A DNA stretch of 64,000 bases from UBA6016 sp964568395 (GTDB lineage: Bacteria > Campylobacterota > Campylobacteria > Campylobacterales > UBA6016). The DNA is taken from the NCBI GenBank assembly GCA_964568395.1, contig CAZMPN010000001.1, positions 135,128 to 199,127 on the forward strand, read 5' to 3'. Shown here one piece after another: positions 15,378 to 24,221 of the stretch (its first letter is position 1; each line of letters opens with the position of its first letter). Under the pieces are notes generated by a model, which saw nothing but the letters and a program-made list of their open reading frames with translations, made no database searches and was not told where the DNA came from. Made by a program: the position numbers and the translations under genes.

Positions 15378-16648
15378 ACTACGAAAACCTCCTAAAAAAC
15401 AGACGGATAGGGCTGGCAGTCACGGCGTCGGTGTCGATATATAAGGCTTTGGAGCTAGCGCGCCTATACGTCAAGGCCGGCGCTGACGTGCGGGTCGTGA
15501 TGAGCGAGGAGGCTAAGAAGTTTATCTCCCCTATAATGTTTGAAAGCTTGAGCTCTCATATCGTGCTTCACGAAGGTACCGAGAGCTGGGCCGGCGAGGT
15601 GGAAGGCGGCGTGAACAACCATATAGGGCTGGCCAAATGGGCTGAGGTGTTCGTCGTGGCTCCGGCTAGCGCAAATACGATAGCCAAGCTGGCAAACGCC
15701 ATAGCGGACAACCTGATGCTGCAGACGCTTCTAGCGAGCACGGCTCCAAAGGTGCTGGCTCCCGCGGCGAATACTAATATGATAGAACACCCGATTACGA
15801 AGGCGAACATCAAGATGCTGACCCTTTGCGGCTACGAGCTGGTCGAGAGCGTAAGCAAACTGCTAGCGTGCGGCGACGAGGGCAAAGGCGGGCTTGCCGA
15901 GGTGGAGGATATATTCCTTGCAACCGCCAGAGCGCTCTTAAAAGATGAGTTTTGGGAGCATAGGAATGCTCTCGTTACCGGCGGTGGTACGCTGGAGCGT
16001 ATAGACGACGTGAGATATATCGGCAACTTCTCAAGCGGAAAGATGGCGGACGCTCTAGCCGTGGCGCTTTATGTGCGGGGCGCCGACGTGAGGCTGCTCT
16101 CATCGAAAAGCTCCCTAAACTCAAACCTCATAAAAACCATACCTTTTGAGAGCGGAGAGCAGCTGCACGCCAAAATATCGGCGTTGATGGACGGGGCAAA
16201 GTCACCTAAAAGTACGAAGCCGAGCCTGCTAACAAACGAGCCGGTACAGCCTATAAGCAAAGAGCCGTATCTGTTTATGGCTGCGGCGGTAGGCGATTTT
16301 GCCCCGAAAGAGAAGATTTCCGGCAAACTCAAAAAAGACGGGCTGGAAAATCTGGCTCTAGATCTCATAAAAACGACCGATATAATAGGTACGTTGCCAA
16401 AAGAGGGCATAAAAACGGTGGCCTTCAAGGCGGAGAGGGACGCCGATAATGCGGTAAACTCCGCAAAAGCAGCCTTGGAAACAAAGGGCGTGGATGCGGT
16501 ATGCCTAAACGTGCTTGGCGGGGGCGTGGATTTTGGCAGCGACGAGAACGAGGTGACCGTCTTTGACAGAAACGGCGAAAGCAAGATAGAGAAGGCTGGC
16601 AAGCTGATTGTCGCCTTGCAGATATTGGAGTGCGCAAAAAGGTTATGA
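15374..16648 (+). CDS. coaBC: Bifunctional phosphopantothenoylcysteine decarboxylase / phosphopantothenate-cysteine ligase
   Basis: 424 residues. Two steps of coenzyme A synthesis. The CoaC half has the catalytic-His region NNHIGLAKWA, a PAANTNM motif (the family usually has PAMN; here Ala replaces Met) and ACGDEG. The CoaB half starts near residue 195 with the TGGGT and NFSSGKMA motifs. An extra hydrophilic stretch (about 270-300, Lys/Ser/Pro rich) interrupts CoaB before AAAVGDF. Start GTG 15374 shares GTGA with the glmU stop. Cytoplasmic. Confidence 0.93.
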   Translation: MNYENLLKNRRIGLAVTASVSIYKALELARLYVKAGADVRVVMSEEAKKFISPIMFESLSSHIVLHEGTESWAGEVEGGVNNHIGLAKWAEVFVVAPASANTIAKLANAIADNLMLQTLLASTAPKVLAPAANTNMIEHPITKANIKMLTLCGYELVESVSKLLACGDEGKGGLAEVEDIFLATARALLKDEFWEHRNALVTGGGTLERIDDVRYIGNFSSGKMADALAVALYVRGADVRLLSSKSSLNSNLIKTIPFESGEQLHAKISALMDGAKSPKSTKPSLLTNEPVQPISKEPYLFMAAAVGDFAPKEKISGKLKKDGLENLALDLIKTTDIIGTLPKEGIKTVAFKAERDADNAVNSAKAALETKGVDAVCLNVLGGGVDFGSDENEVTVFDRNGESKIEKAGKLIVALQILECAKRL

Positions 16649-18351
16649 TAGAAGGACTAAAAGGGGCGGTCGTACTTAAAGAGCTGGCCGCCCTTGCCCA
16701 AAACCTTGAAAAAAAGCTATCCCTCCCCGTTACGATAGAGGTGGTGCAAAAACTGCTCGATACTAAAGACGGATATAAATATCTGGCGAACGTAGACGGC
16801 AAACTTGTGGAGGCCATGTCGAAAAAGGAGCTGGAAGCCGGTATCAAATACTGGGCCGACGCCGTCAAAAACCAGACTACGAATACGCTGGCGCTAGAAA
16901 ATCTGGCCAAAAAACCGCAAATACTGCAAAACGAAGTTTTCAAATCCGAAACCCTCTCAAAAGCCCTCGGCTTTGAAAAACTCGTAGAAGTGGTAAAGAG
17001 CGAGGTCGTGTCCATAGTCAGGCAGGATGCGAAGACCGCGGATACCCAAAAACCGCTTGAGCAAAAAGCGGCGACGCCTGAGCAAAAACCGACCCCGCCG
17101 CAAACACAGAGCGTTCCGGCCAGACTCGCCGCAGCCGATACGGAGCTTGCGAAAACGAGGCCGGAAGATATAAAAGCGCCCCAAAAAGAGGCCGCTATGC
17201 AACCCTCCGCGCCAAAAGAGGCGAAAGGCGAGATTAGGCAAACGCCGCAAACCGCACCCATTACCGCGCAGAGCGCACAAAAACAGGAGGCGGCTCCGCA
17301 GATAATCGCCAGCCTAAAAGAGAACGTGCTAAAAGAGCTAAAAGCGGTCATACAGGAGGCCGTCAAGGCGCAAGCCCAAGCCTGGCAGCCGGAAAAAAGC
17401 GAAAAGCCGACGCAACCGCAGCAGCCGCAAAAAACGGAAATCCCAAAAAGTGAAGCGCCGCAAACACCTAGAGCGCAGACCAAAGAGGATATAAAAGAGA
17501 GGCTAAAGGATTTTAAAAGCCTGGTAGACAGCCCATCGGCTCCGACAAAACAGGAGATGGAAAAGGCCAAAATATCCAAAGAGGAGATGCGCGCGGCCAA
17601 GATGGAGCTTGCCTCGGAGAGTATAAAAAACGACGTTGCGGCAAAAATAGAGCAGGCGCTTTTGCAAAACTTCGAAACGCTGCCGAAAAACGCGATAGAA
17701 GAAGCGGCCCAAAAGCTGGCGGACGTGATATTCGGGAAGGCGCCCGGCAGCGATGCCGATGAGAGGATGCTGAAGATATTGGAGCACCTCGAAAAACAGC
17801 TGGAGCAAAAAGCCGCGAAAGAGGGCGGCAAAAAAAACATAGCGGGCGCGGAACTAAGAGCCGAAGAGAACGATACAAAAACAAAAGAGGCGCAAGCCGA
17901 GGGTAGTGGCGCGGAAAAAACAGAGTCAAAAACGGAAAATCCGGCCTCCAAGCTAAAGGCGCAGCTTCTGGAGGAGCTCGCAAAGGTAAGCACGAAAAGC
18001 GATTTTTCCATCCTCTCCAACGTCGCGATGGCGCTAAATAAAGAGGTTTTTACGTTTGTTTTAAAGGACAAAGGTGTTTTGCAGTTTAAAAAGAAACGGC
18101 AAAAAGAGTTAAACGCCAAAACGGTAGAATTCTATAGCGCATTCGAGACTTTGGGGCCCGTCAGCGGAGAGATTAGCCACATTGGCGGCGAAACCGCCCT
18201 TAGTCTAAACGTAGAGTTTGAAAGTACATACCGCTTTTTAAAAGAAAACCTGAAAGAACTCTCCTTTTTTGATAAAAAAAACGTATCCATAATGCACGGC
18301 ATAAAAGAGCTAGCCGAGATAAAAAGCTCGTTTTTGGATACTACGGGATAA
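16645..18351 (+). CDS. FliK-like protein with long Ala/Lys/Gln-rich middle (unknown function)
   Basis: 568 residues, ATG 16645 overlapping the coaBC stop by 4 bp (ATGA); an in-frame GTG at 16630 is an alternative start. Residues about 1-125 are a helical N-terminal domain. About 130-440 is low-complexity, rich in Ala, Lys, Gln, Glu and Pro. The last 110 residues look like the C-terminal domain of flagellar hook-length protein FliK (LGPVSGEISHIGGETALSLN, then RFLKENLKEL). No signal peptide or membrane segment. FliK measures hook length and switches export substrate. This assignment rests on the tail pattern and on general layout only; fliP lies 2.7 kb upstream. Confidence in function is modest. 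Confidence 0.8.
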   Translation: MIEGLKGAVVLKELAALAQNLEKKLSLPVTIEVVQKLLDTKDGYKYLANVDGKLVEAMSKKELEAGIKYWADAVKNQTTNTLALENLAKKPQILQNEVFKSETLSKALGFEKLVEVVKSEVVSIVRQDAKTADTQKPLEQKAATPEQKPTPPQTQSVPARLAAADTELAKTRPEDIKAPQKEAAMQPSAPKEAKGEIRQTPQTAPITAQSAQKQEAAPQIIASLKENVLKELKAVIQEAVKAQAQAWQPEKSEKPTQPQQPQKTEIPKSEAPQTPRAQTKEDIKERLKDFKSLVDSPSAPTKQEMEKAKISKEEMRAAKMELASESIKNDVAAKIEQALLQNFETLPKNAIEEAAQKLADVIFGKAPGSDADERMLKILEHLEKQLEQKAAKEGGKKNIAGAELRAEENDTKTKEAQAEGSGAEKTESKTENPASKLKAQLLEELAKVSTKSDFSILSNVAMALNKEVFTFVLKDKGVLQFKKKRQKELNAKTVEFYSAFETLGPVSGEISHIGGETALSLNVEFESTYRFLKENLKELSFFDKKNVSIMHGIKELAEIKSSFLDTTG

Positions 18352-18357
18352 TTTAAT

Positions 18358-19743
18358 TTGAATATCGATTTGAGTGTTAGGCAAAAGGCGTTTTTGGTAG
18401 GCGCCGTTTTTGCCCTCTTTTGCGCTTTATACAACGCAATGCTTCCCATATATACGGACGAGGCGTACTACTATCTGTGGAGCAAACACCTGGCTCTCGG
18501 ATACCTCGACCATCCGCCGCTTATCGCCTATATGATCAAGCTTTTTACGCTTTTTGGCGATAGTGTCTGGCAGATAAGGCTCGTAGACGTATTCTGTTTT
18601 TCGCTGGCTTCCTACTATGTTTTCAGGAGCGCCGAATATCTGTTTGACGAGAATACGGCTTTTTATTCGTTTCTGATTTTTCTGTTTTCGCCCGCGGTCA
18701 CTATGGGGTTTACGATAACGACGCCGGATTCGCCGCTTATACTGTTTTGGTCGGCTTCGTTCTATTACGCTTCAAAAGCGTTTTTTGAGGAGAGGACGGC
18801 CGATTTTATCTTAGCCGGGCTGCTTGGCGGATTGGCGCTTTTGTCTAAATATACCGGGGTGTTGCTATTTTTTAGCTACTTTTTGTTCGTCGCGGCCAAA
18901 AAACCGAAACTATTCTTGTCGTATAAGCTTTATCTGGCGCTTATGTTCGCGCTTCTGGCATTCTCGCCCGTGATAGCGTGGAACGCCTCGAACTCCTTTG
19001 AGAGTTTCGCTTTTCAGTATAATCACGGAAGCAAAACCGAGAGCGAGCCTCTAAACATACTTCTTAACGTAGAGTTTATAGGCGGTATGTTCGCGGTGTT
19101 CGGCCCCGTGTTTTTCGTGGTTCTGGCGTGGGCTTTCACCAAAAAAGAGAGTTATAGAAACGATAGGCTGTTTTTTGCGGTGTTGCCGGCTTTGTTTACG
19201 ATACTTTTTTTCCTATATAAAGGGCTTTACAAAAAGATGGAGCTAAACTGGGTCGCCCCGGCTTTCGTCTCCGCCTCTCTAGTCGTCGGATATATGATTC
19301 GCTCTAAGGGGCTGAAAAAGACTTTTTACGCAGGGCTTGCGCTATCCATCCTGATAGTTTTTGCGGCTAGGTTTCCGCTATTTCTTGGGCTCGCAAACGC
19401 AAAGAATCCGCACGAGAGGCTTTTTGGTTACGAGGAGCTTGCAAAGGAGCTTAAAAGGCTTGGGGACGGCGACGTATTCGCAGACCATCTGACTAGCGCG
19501 TCGGTGTTGACGTACCATCTAAAAAAGGATGTATTCATACCTACAAGCACCAGAAAAAGCGAATTCGACAGATGGCAAAAAGATGTCAATTTCAGCAGCC
19601 GCTCCGGGTTTTACGTCTCAAAAGACGAGAGGCTTTCTGAGCTTAAAACGATATGGAAAAACGCGGCTCTCTTGGAGGAGTTCAAAGCCAAGAAAGAGGG
19701 CTTTAGGGAAAAAACTTTTTATATTTATAGGGTTTCAAATTGA
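18358..19743 (+). CDS. ArnT-type integral membrane glycosyltransferase (GT39/GT83-like), first copy
   Basis: 461 residues with about 11-12 membrane segments. The first periplasmic loop carries the acidic motif TDEAYYYLWS, then YLDHPPLIAY, typical of lipid A aminoarabinose transferase ArnT and related polyprenol-sugar enzymes. It would move a sugar from an undecaprenyl-phosphate donor to lipid A or another surface acceptor on the outer face of the inner membrane. Start TTG 18358, 6 bp after the previous stop. It overlaps the next gene by 4 bp. A related gene lies at 22225. Donor and acceptor are unknown. Confidence 0.85.
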   Translation: MNIDLSVRQKAFLVGAVFALFCALYNAMLPIYTDEAYYYLWSKHLALGYLDHPPLIAYMIKLFTLFGDSVWQIRLVDVFCFSLASYYVFRSAEYLFDENTAFYSFLIFLFSPAVTMGFTITTPDSPLILFWSASFYYASKAFFEERTADFILAGLLGGLALLSKYTGVLLFFSYFLFVAAKKPKLFLSYKLYLALMFALLAFSPVIAWNASNSFESFAFQYNHGSKTESEPLNILLNVEFIGGMFAVFGPVFFVVLAWAFTKKESYRNDRLFFAVLPALFTILFFLYKGLYKKMELNWVAPAFVSASLVVGYMIRSKGLKKTFYAGLALSILIVFAARFPLFLGLANAKNPHERLFGYEELAKELKRLGDGDVFADHLTSASVLTYHLKKDVFIPTSTRKSEFDRWQKDVNFSSRSGFYVSKDERLSELKTIWKNAALLEEFKAKKEGFREKTFYIYRVSN

Positions 19744-20672
19744 AGAGGATTTTAAAAAACGAGCTGTTAAAGACCGGGGTGAAGATAGCTTTTGCTCTCT
19801 TCGCATTTTGGTTTTTATCCAAAAAGCTGGATTATTCGCAGCTACCGGAACTGTTTTATTCGATGAACTATTATCTGCTGCTTTTGGCGCTCATTTTGCA
19901 GTTTGCGTCTATAGCCATCGCGGCGCTTAGATGGCAGCTGGTTATGCGCTCTCTAGGGTTTGGCGGCAACTTCGGGTTTTACCAAAATCTATACTTCAAA
20001 GGCTTCTTCTTCTCGCAGGCGTTGCCCGGAAGCGTTGGCGGGGACGCGATAAGGCTGCTTGCCCTAAAGGACGAAGGGTATAAGGTCGGAGATTCTCTTT
20101 ACGGCATATTCATAGACAGGGTCGTAGGGCTTACCGGGCTTCTTCTTATCAGCCTTTTCGCCCTTTTGTTCGCTCCCGCTTACCTTACCGACGCCATCAA
20201 ATATACGGTCTTTATGATAAGTTTTGGCGGAATCGTCGGCTTTGTGGGACTACTTTTTGTCCACAAACTATTCGATTTTGGCAAAATGCCGAAGCTTAGA
20301 ATAGTGGGCGAGCTGTCAAGGCGGTTTTTTAGGGTGTACGAGAACGCCAAGAAAGCAAATTTGCAGCTGGCGCTCTCGGTAGTCATACACTTTTTGTCCA
20401 TTCTTTGCGTCTACTCCATATCGGCGGCGGCGGGGCTTGGCGTAGAGTTTGGCGCGTTCTTGTGCTTGATGCCTCTGGTCATACTCTTGACGATACTTCC
20501 TATCTCGTTTGCCGGATGGGGCGTCAGAGAGGGCGCGATGGTGGGGCTTTTTGCTATGAGCGGAGCCGGCAAAGAGGCTATAATGGCGGTTTCGATAGCG
20601 TACGGCGTGATATTGATAGCTTCGTCTATCCCTGGGTTTTTCGCCTGGATAAAATCAAAAAATATAGCGTAA
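19740..20672 (+). CDS. YbhN/AglD-type integral membrane protein (UPF0104, lysylphosphatidylglycerol synthase membrane domain)
   Basis: 310 residues with about 7-8 membrane helices. The family signature is visible: QALPGSVGGDAIRLL followed by DRVVGL, and PISFAGWGVREGA near the C-terminus. These proteins form the membrane domain of MprF-like flippases or act alone with glycosyltransferases; transport of lipid-linked intermediates is suggested but not proven. The start is TTG 19740, overlapping the ArnT-like stop (TTGA), so the two are coupled. The next gene, GT9, begins 10 bp downstream. Confidence 0.87.
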   Translation: MKRILKNELLKTGVKIAFALFAFWFLSKKLDYSQLPELFYSMNYYLLLLALILQFASIAIAALRWQLVMRSLGFGGNFGFYQNLYFKGFFFSQALPGSVGGDAIRLLALKDEGYKVGDSLYGIFIDRVVGLTGLLLISLFALLFAPAYLTDAIKYTVFMISFGGIVGFVGLLFVHKLFDFGKMPKLRIVGELSRRFFRVYENAKKANLQLALSVVIHFLSILCVYSISAAAGLGVEFGAFLCLMPLVILLTILPISFAGWGVREGAMVGLFAMSGAGKEAIMAVSIAYGVILIASSIPGFFAWIKSKNIA

Positions 20673-20682
20673 GGGTAAATTT

Positions 20683-21876
20683 ATGAACGTAGATATGATG
20701 CGAAAAATAGACTACTGGGCCGGCGTGCCGCTCTGCTTTTTATCGACATATCTGCTAAAGCCCCTGCATGCGCTATGCACGCCTAAAAAACCGAAAAACG
20801 TCCTGCTCATAGAGCTTAGCGAGATGGGCAGCACGATACTTTGCGATCCTATGATGCAGCGTCTCAAAAGTAACGGCTGCGAGCTATTTTTCGTAATTTT
20901 CAAAAAAAACGAGCCGAGCCTCAGGCTGCTTAACACCGTATCAAAAGAGAATACTTTTACGATTAGAGAGGATTCGCTTTTTACGCTTGCCGCCGACGTG
21001 CTTAGATTTTTGGTCTGGTGCAGACAAAAAAAGATAGATTCGGTCATCGACCTAGAGCTATTTTCCCGTGTAACGGCGCTTCTTACCGGATTTAGCGGTG
21101 CCGTAAACCGTGTCGGATATCACGCGTTTCATAACGAAGGGCTCTACCGCGGCGATATGCTCACGCACAAAGTCGCCTACAACCCGCATATGCACATAGC
21201 CAAAAACTTTATATCTCTTTCAAATGCGCTTTTAAGTGACGCGAAGGAGACGCCGTACTCCAAAAAAGCCGTAACGGACGAGGAGATAAGACTCAAAAAA
21301 GCCGAGATTTCTGACGAAGCAAAACAGGGCGTGATAGCCAAAATAAAAGCCGCGATGCCTATTTTTGACGGTTCTCAGGATATAGTCATATTCAACGCGA
21401 ACGCCTCGGACCTCATGCCGCTAAGACGATGGCCCAGGGAGTACTATATAGAGCTTGGGCGCAAATTGCTTGAGAGCTATCCGAACATCATCATACTCCT
21501 TACCGGTGCGCCTAGCGAGCGAGAAGGGCTCGACGTGATACGCCAAAATCTAGGGGATAGATGCGTCAACTTCGCCGGAAGTACGACATTTGCGGAGCTA
21601 GCTCCCCTATACGCCGTTAGCCGCCTGATGCTTACAAACGATAGCGGCCCGGCGCACTTCGCGGCCGTCACCGAGCTGCCTACGTTCGTATTTTTCGGGC
21701 CTGAGACGCCGGCGCTTTATGGAAGTCTCGGCAACTTCACGCCAATATATGCGCATCTTGCATGTTCGCCTTGCGTCTCAGCGGCAAACCACCGCAAAAG
21801 CGCCTGCGACGACAATCAATGCGTGAAGGTGATTTCGCCCCAGTTCGTTTTCGACGTTCTTAAAAAAGCGTTGTAA
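20683..21876 (+). CDS. Glycosyltransferase family 9 (heptosyltransferase-like)
   Basis: 397 residues, cytoplasmic or membrane-associated. The GT9 fold is shown by the C-terminal nucleotide-sugar motif TNDSGPAHFAA, then FFGPETPALYG and a Cys-containing SPCVS segment typical of heptosyltransferases. The N-terminus has the LIELSEMGSTIL variant of the first glycine-rich strand. ATG 20683 follows an AAGGG site. It lies within the envelope-glycan run between two ArnT-like genes, consistent with adding heptose or another sugar to LPS core or a surface glycolipid. The exact acceptor is unknown. Confidence 0.85.
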   Translation: MNVDMMRKIDYWAGVPLCFLSTYLLKPLHALCTPKKPKNVLLIELSEMGSTILCDPMMQRLKSNGCELFFVIFKKNEPSLRLLNTVSKENTFTIREDSLFTLAADVLRFLVWCRQKKIDSVIDLELFSRVTALLTGFSGAVNRVGYHAFHNEGLYRGDMLTHKVAYNPHMHIAKNFISLSNALLSDAKETPYSKKAVTDEEIRLKKAEISDEAKQGVIAKIKAAMPIFDGSQDIVIFNANASDLMPLRRWPREYYIELGRKLLESYPNIIILLTGAPSEREGLDVIRQNLGDRCVNFAGSTTFAELAPLYAVSRLMLTNDSGPAHFAAVTELPTFVFFGPETPALYGSLGNFTPIYAHLACSPCVSAANHRKSACDDNQCVKVISPQFVFDVLKKAL

Positions 21877-21896
21877 TTTTAAATTAGGAAAAAAAT

Positions 21897-22214
21897 ATGA
21901 AAAAAACCATTTTAGTTTTAACGGCGTTCGCGCTGTCCCTCTTTGCCGATAACTTCACTACGCCCGCCGCACAAAAGGCGCCTGCCGAGCCGGTAGTAAA
22001 CGCTCAACCGGCTCCAAAAGAGAGCATGGTGGCCGCCGATGCGAAAGCCCAGACCGTAAAAGAGCCTAAGGTCATAGCAAAAACGCACAAAAAATCAAAA
22101 AAAACAGCCAAGACGGCAGGCAAAAAAACCAAAAAACACGTCGTGAAAGCAAAGCACGGCAAAAAAATAGCCGCCAAAAAACACGCGAAAAAAGCAAAAC
22201 ACAAAAAAGCGTAA
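21897..22214 (+). CDS. Exported Lys/His-rich low-complexity protein
   Basis: 105 residues. A signal peptide (MKKTILVLTAFALSLFA) leads to an Ala/Pro-rich linker (about 20-60). The tail of about 45 residues is nearly all Lys, Ala, His and Thr, with about 21 Lys and 5 His and no acidic residues. This resembles histone H1-like tails, but here it is predicted to be exported. It could bind LPS phosphates, DNA or metal in the periplasm; I cannot tell which. AGGA precedes ATG 21897. It lies between the GT9 gene and the second ArnT-like gene, 10 bp before the latter. Confidence 0.8.
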   Translation: MKKTILVLTAFALSLFADNFTTPAAQKAPAEPVVNAQPAPKESMVAADAKAQTVKEPKVIAKTHKKSKKTAKTAGKKTKKHVVKAKHGKKIAAKKHAKKAKHKKA

Positions 22215-22224
22215 TAGGGTCTAG

Positions 22225-23622
22225 ATGTTTAAAAAGCCGATATTCGCCCTTATCGTTTCGCTAACGATTCTTAGGCTTATAACGGCGCCATTTTTCGGAT
22301 ACGGGGTGGACGAGGCCCACTATGTGCTATACGCCAGACATCTCGCCCTTAGCTATTTCGACCATCCGCCTCTTGTTGGCTGGGTGCACTATCTATTTTC
22401 TTTTTTGGGTGCCGGCGAGTTTTGGGCTAGAGTGCCGGCGATACTGCTCGGTGCGGCCGACAGCTATCTTGTCTACCTGCTGCTAAAAGAGAGGGGTGAG
22501 AAGGCTGCCCTTTGGGCGGTAGCCGCATTTAACGCCTCGTTGGTTATCGGCGTCCTATTGCTGACGCTAATGCCGGACTCCCTATTGATAACGCTAATGC
22601 TGTTGCTGATATTTGCCGTAAAAAGGCTGGAAGATTCGAAAACACTTACAAATTATCTGCTTTTAGGCTTGGTGTTCGGCCTTTTGGGGCTTAGCAAATA
22701 TACGGCTATTTTGTTCGTCGCCGGATTTGCCGTCTATGTCATTTGGGCGAGACGGCTTGATATAGCGTTTAACGCCGGAGTAATCCCGGCTTTTTTGGTG
22801 TCGCTCCTTTTTGTCTCCCCGGTAATACTATGGAATCTAGACAACAACTTCGCAAGTTTCGCATACCAGGCTTCGCACGTAGGGGGAGGAGACGGAGGAA
22901 GCCTCAAAAACTTTTTTACTTCTCTAGGCAGGCAGTTTGGCGCGTACAATCCGGCGCTTTTTATCATGGCTTTTTACGGGCTTTACGAGGCTTTCAAAAA
23001 AGGCGAGCATAAACTTGAAATATCCATCACGCTTCCGGTGCTTTTGTTTATGCTGGCCTCGCAGTATAGGCAAGTCGCCCTGCCGCACTGGATAAGTCCG
23101 TTTTTCGCCATTTTTGTTCCGATAGGCGCTTCGTATCTATACCTGGCAAGAGAGAAGCTTGCAAGGTGGATTGTCGGCGCAAGTCTGGCTATTGCCCTAA
23201 TCGTTCATGCGGAGCTTATTTTCAAAGTAGGAAAATTTGCGGATTATAAGTCGCCTTTTAGGGATATAGCCGGGTGGAGCGAGGCTTGCGACGAGGCCTC
23301 AAAGAGGCTGGAAGGGATAGATGGCGCGAATAAAGCCTTAGCCGTCACGAATTGGACGGTCGCCAGCAGGGCCATAGTCTATTCCAAAGCTCCGGTCTAT
23401 CTGATAGATGATAGAAAAGACCAGTTCGATATCTGGGAGGGCGACTCGCCGATCGGCAAAGACCTCTTGTTTATAAACCCTAAGACGTTTCATAAGGATA
23501 TCAATGCGAGCTTTGTTTGCGGCGAATACGAGAACGTCGGTTCGTATGAGGCGAGAATAGGGGGCGCCATTGTGGATACCTTCGATTTTGAGCTGTGCAG
23601 AGATTTTGGGGGTATTAGATGA
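22225..23622 (+). CDS. ArnT-type integral membrane glycosyltransferase, second copy
   Basis: 465 residues, about 11-12 membrane segments, and the same signature as the gene at 18358: a GVDEAHYVLYARHL motif and YFDHPPLVGW. It is a diverged paralogue: the shared motifs are clear but the C-terminal soluble part differs. It would use an undecaprenyl-phosphate sugar at the outer face of the inner membrane. ATG 22225 follows AGGG, and it overlaps the PAP2 gene by 4 bp (ATGA). Pairing with a PAP2 phosphatase and UppS fits a lipid-carrier-dependent pathway. Confidence 0.85.
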   Translation: MFKKPIFALIVSLTILRLITAPFFGYGVDEAHYVLYARHLALSYFDHPPLVGWVHYLFSFLGAGEFWARVPAILLGAADSYLVYLLLKERGEKAALWAVAAFNASLVIGVLLLTLMPDSLLITLMLLLIFAVKRLEDSKTLTNYLLLGLVFGLLGLSKYTAILFVAGFAVYVIWARRLDIAFNAGVIPAFLVSLLFVSPVILWNLDNNFASFAYQASHVGGGDGGSLKNFFTSLGRQFGAYNPALFIMAFYGLYEAFKKGEHKLEISITLPVLLFMLASQYRQVALPHWISPFFAIFVPIGASYLYLAREKLARWIVGASLAIALIVHAELIFKVGKFADYKSPFRDIAGWSEACDEASKRLEGIDGANKALAVTNWTVASRAIVYSKAPVYLIDDRKDQFDIWEGDSPIGKDLLFINPKTFHKDINASFVCGEYENVGSYEARIGGAIVDTFDFELCRDFGGIR

Positions 23623-24221
23623 AGCTTTTTTGGTCCGTTTTTTCGTTTATAGCCGTCGCCTTTTTTTGCGTCTTTAGCTACCACTCTTTGGATATGGCCG
23701 TCGCGGAGTATTTTTATACAAACAGGCCCTTGGAGCAGTTTTTCGAGACGGTGACGAGATTTGGCGAATCAAAATGGTATCTTCTGGGATTTGGCGGTTT
23801 GGCTATCGTTTTTAGGTATATTTTTCGCCTAAAAAGCGTCTCAAATCGTTTTTTGTATCTATTTTTGGCCGTCGCCGGAAGCGGGCTAATCGTAGATATA
23901 CTAAAATTTGTTTTTGGAAGAGCCAGGCCTAAGCTATATTTTGAACAGCAGATATACGGTATAAAATTTTTCGGCGGCGAATATCTATACTATTCGTTTC
24001 CGTCCGGGCACTGCGCCACAGTTTCATCGCTCGGCGTCGGGGCTTTGCTGTTTTTTGGCAAAAAATCGTTGCCTATTTTGGTTTTCTGCGCGCTCGTGGT
24101 GCTCAGTCGTATAGCGATAACGGCGCACTATCTATCGGATATAGTGGCGGGGGTGTATGTCGGGGTATTGTTTTCGGTTTGGCTGGCGCATAAGATGAGA
24201 GAAAAAGGTATAAATTTTTGA
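23619..24221 (+). CDS. PAP2-family membrane phosphatase
   Basis: 200 residues with about 5-6 membrane helices. All three PAP2 motifs are present: KFVFGRARP, the PSGH box (YSFPSGHCAT), and SRIAITAHYLSD. Substrates in this family are lipid phosphates: undecaprenyl pyrophosphate, lipid A phosphate or phosphatidylglycerol phosphate. Here it is coupled by ATGA to an ArnT-like transferase and by TTGA to uppS, favouring a role in lipid A dephosphorylation or lipid-carrier recycling. The specific substrate is inferred only. The window also has a separate UppP at 28776. Confidence 0.87.
   Translation: MKLFWSVFSFIAVAFFCVFSYHSLDMAVAEYFYTNRPLEQFFETVTRFGESKWYLLGFGGLAIVFRYIFRLKSVSNRFLYLFLAVAGSGLIVDILKFVFGRARPKLYFEQQIYGIKFFGGEYLYYSFPSGHCATVSSLGVGALLFFGKKSLPILVFCALVVLSRIAITAHYLSDIVAGVYVGVLFSVWLAHKMREKGINF

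Noticed and set aside
16425..18119. A 564-codon open frame on the minus strand
   Set aside because: It lies entirely antisense to the FliK-like gene and part of coaBC. Its product is a Ser/Ala/Phe-rich shadow of a Lys/Ala/Glu-rich protein, with no domain and no ribosome site.
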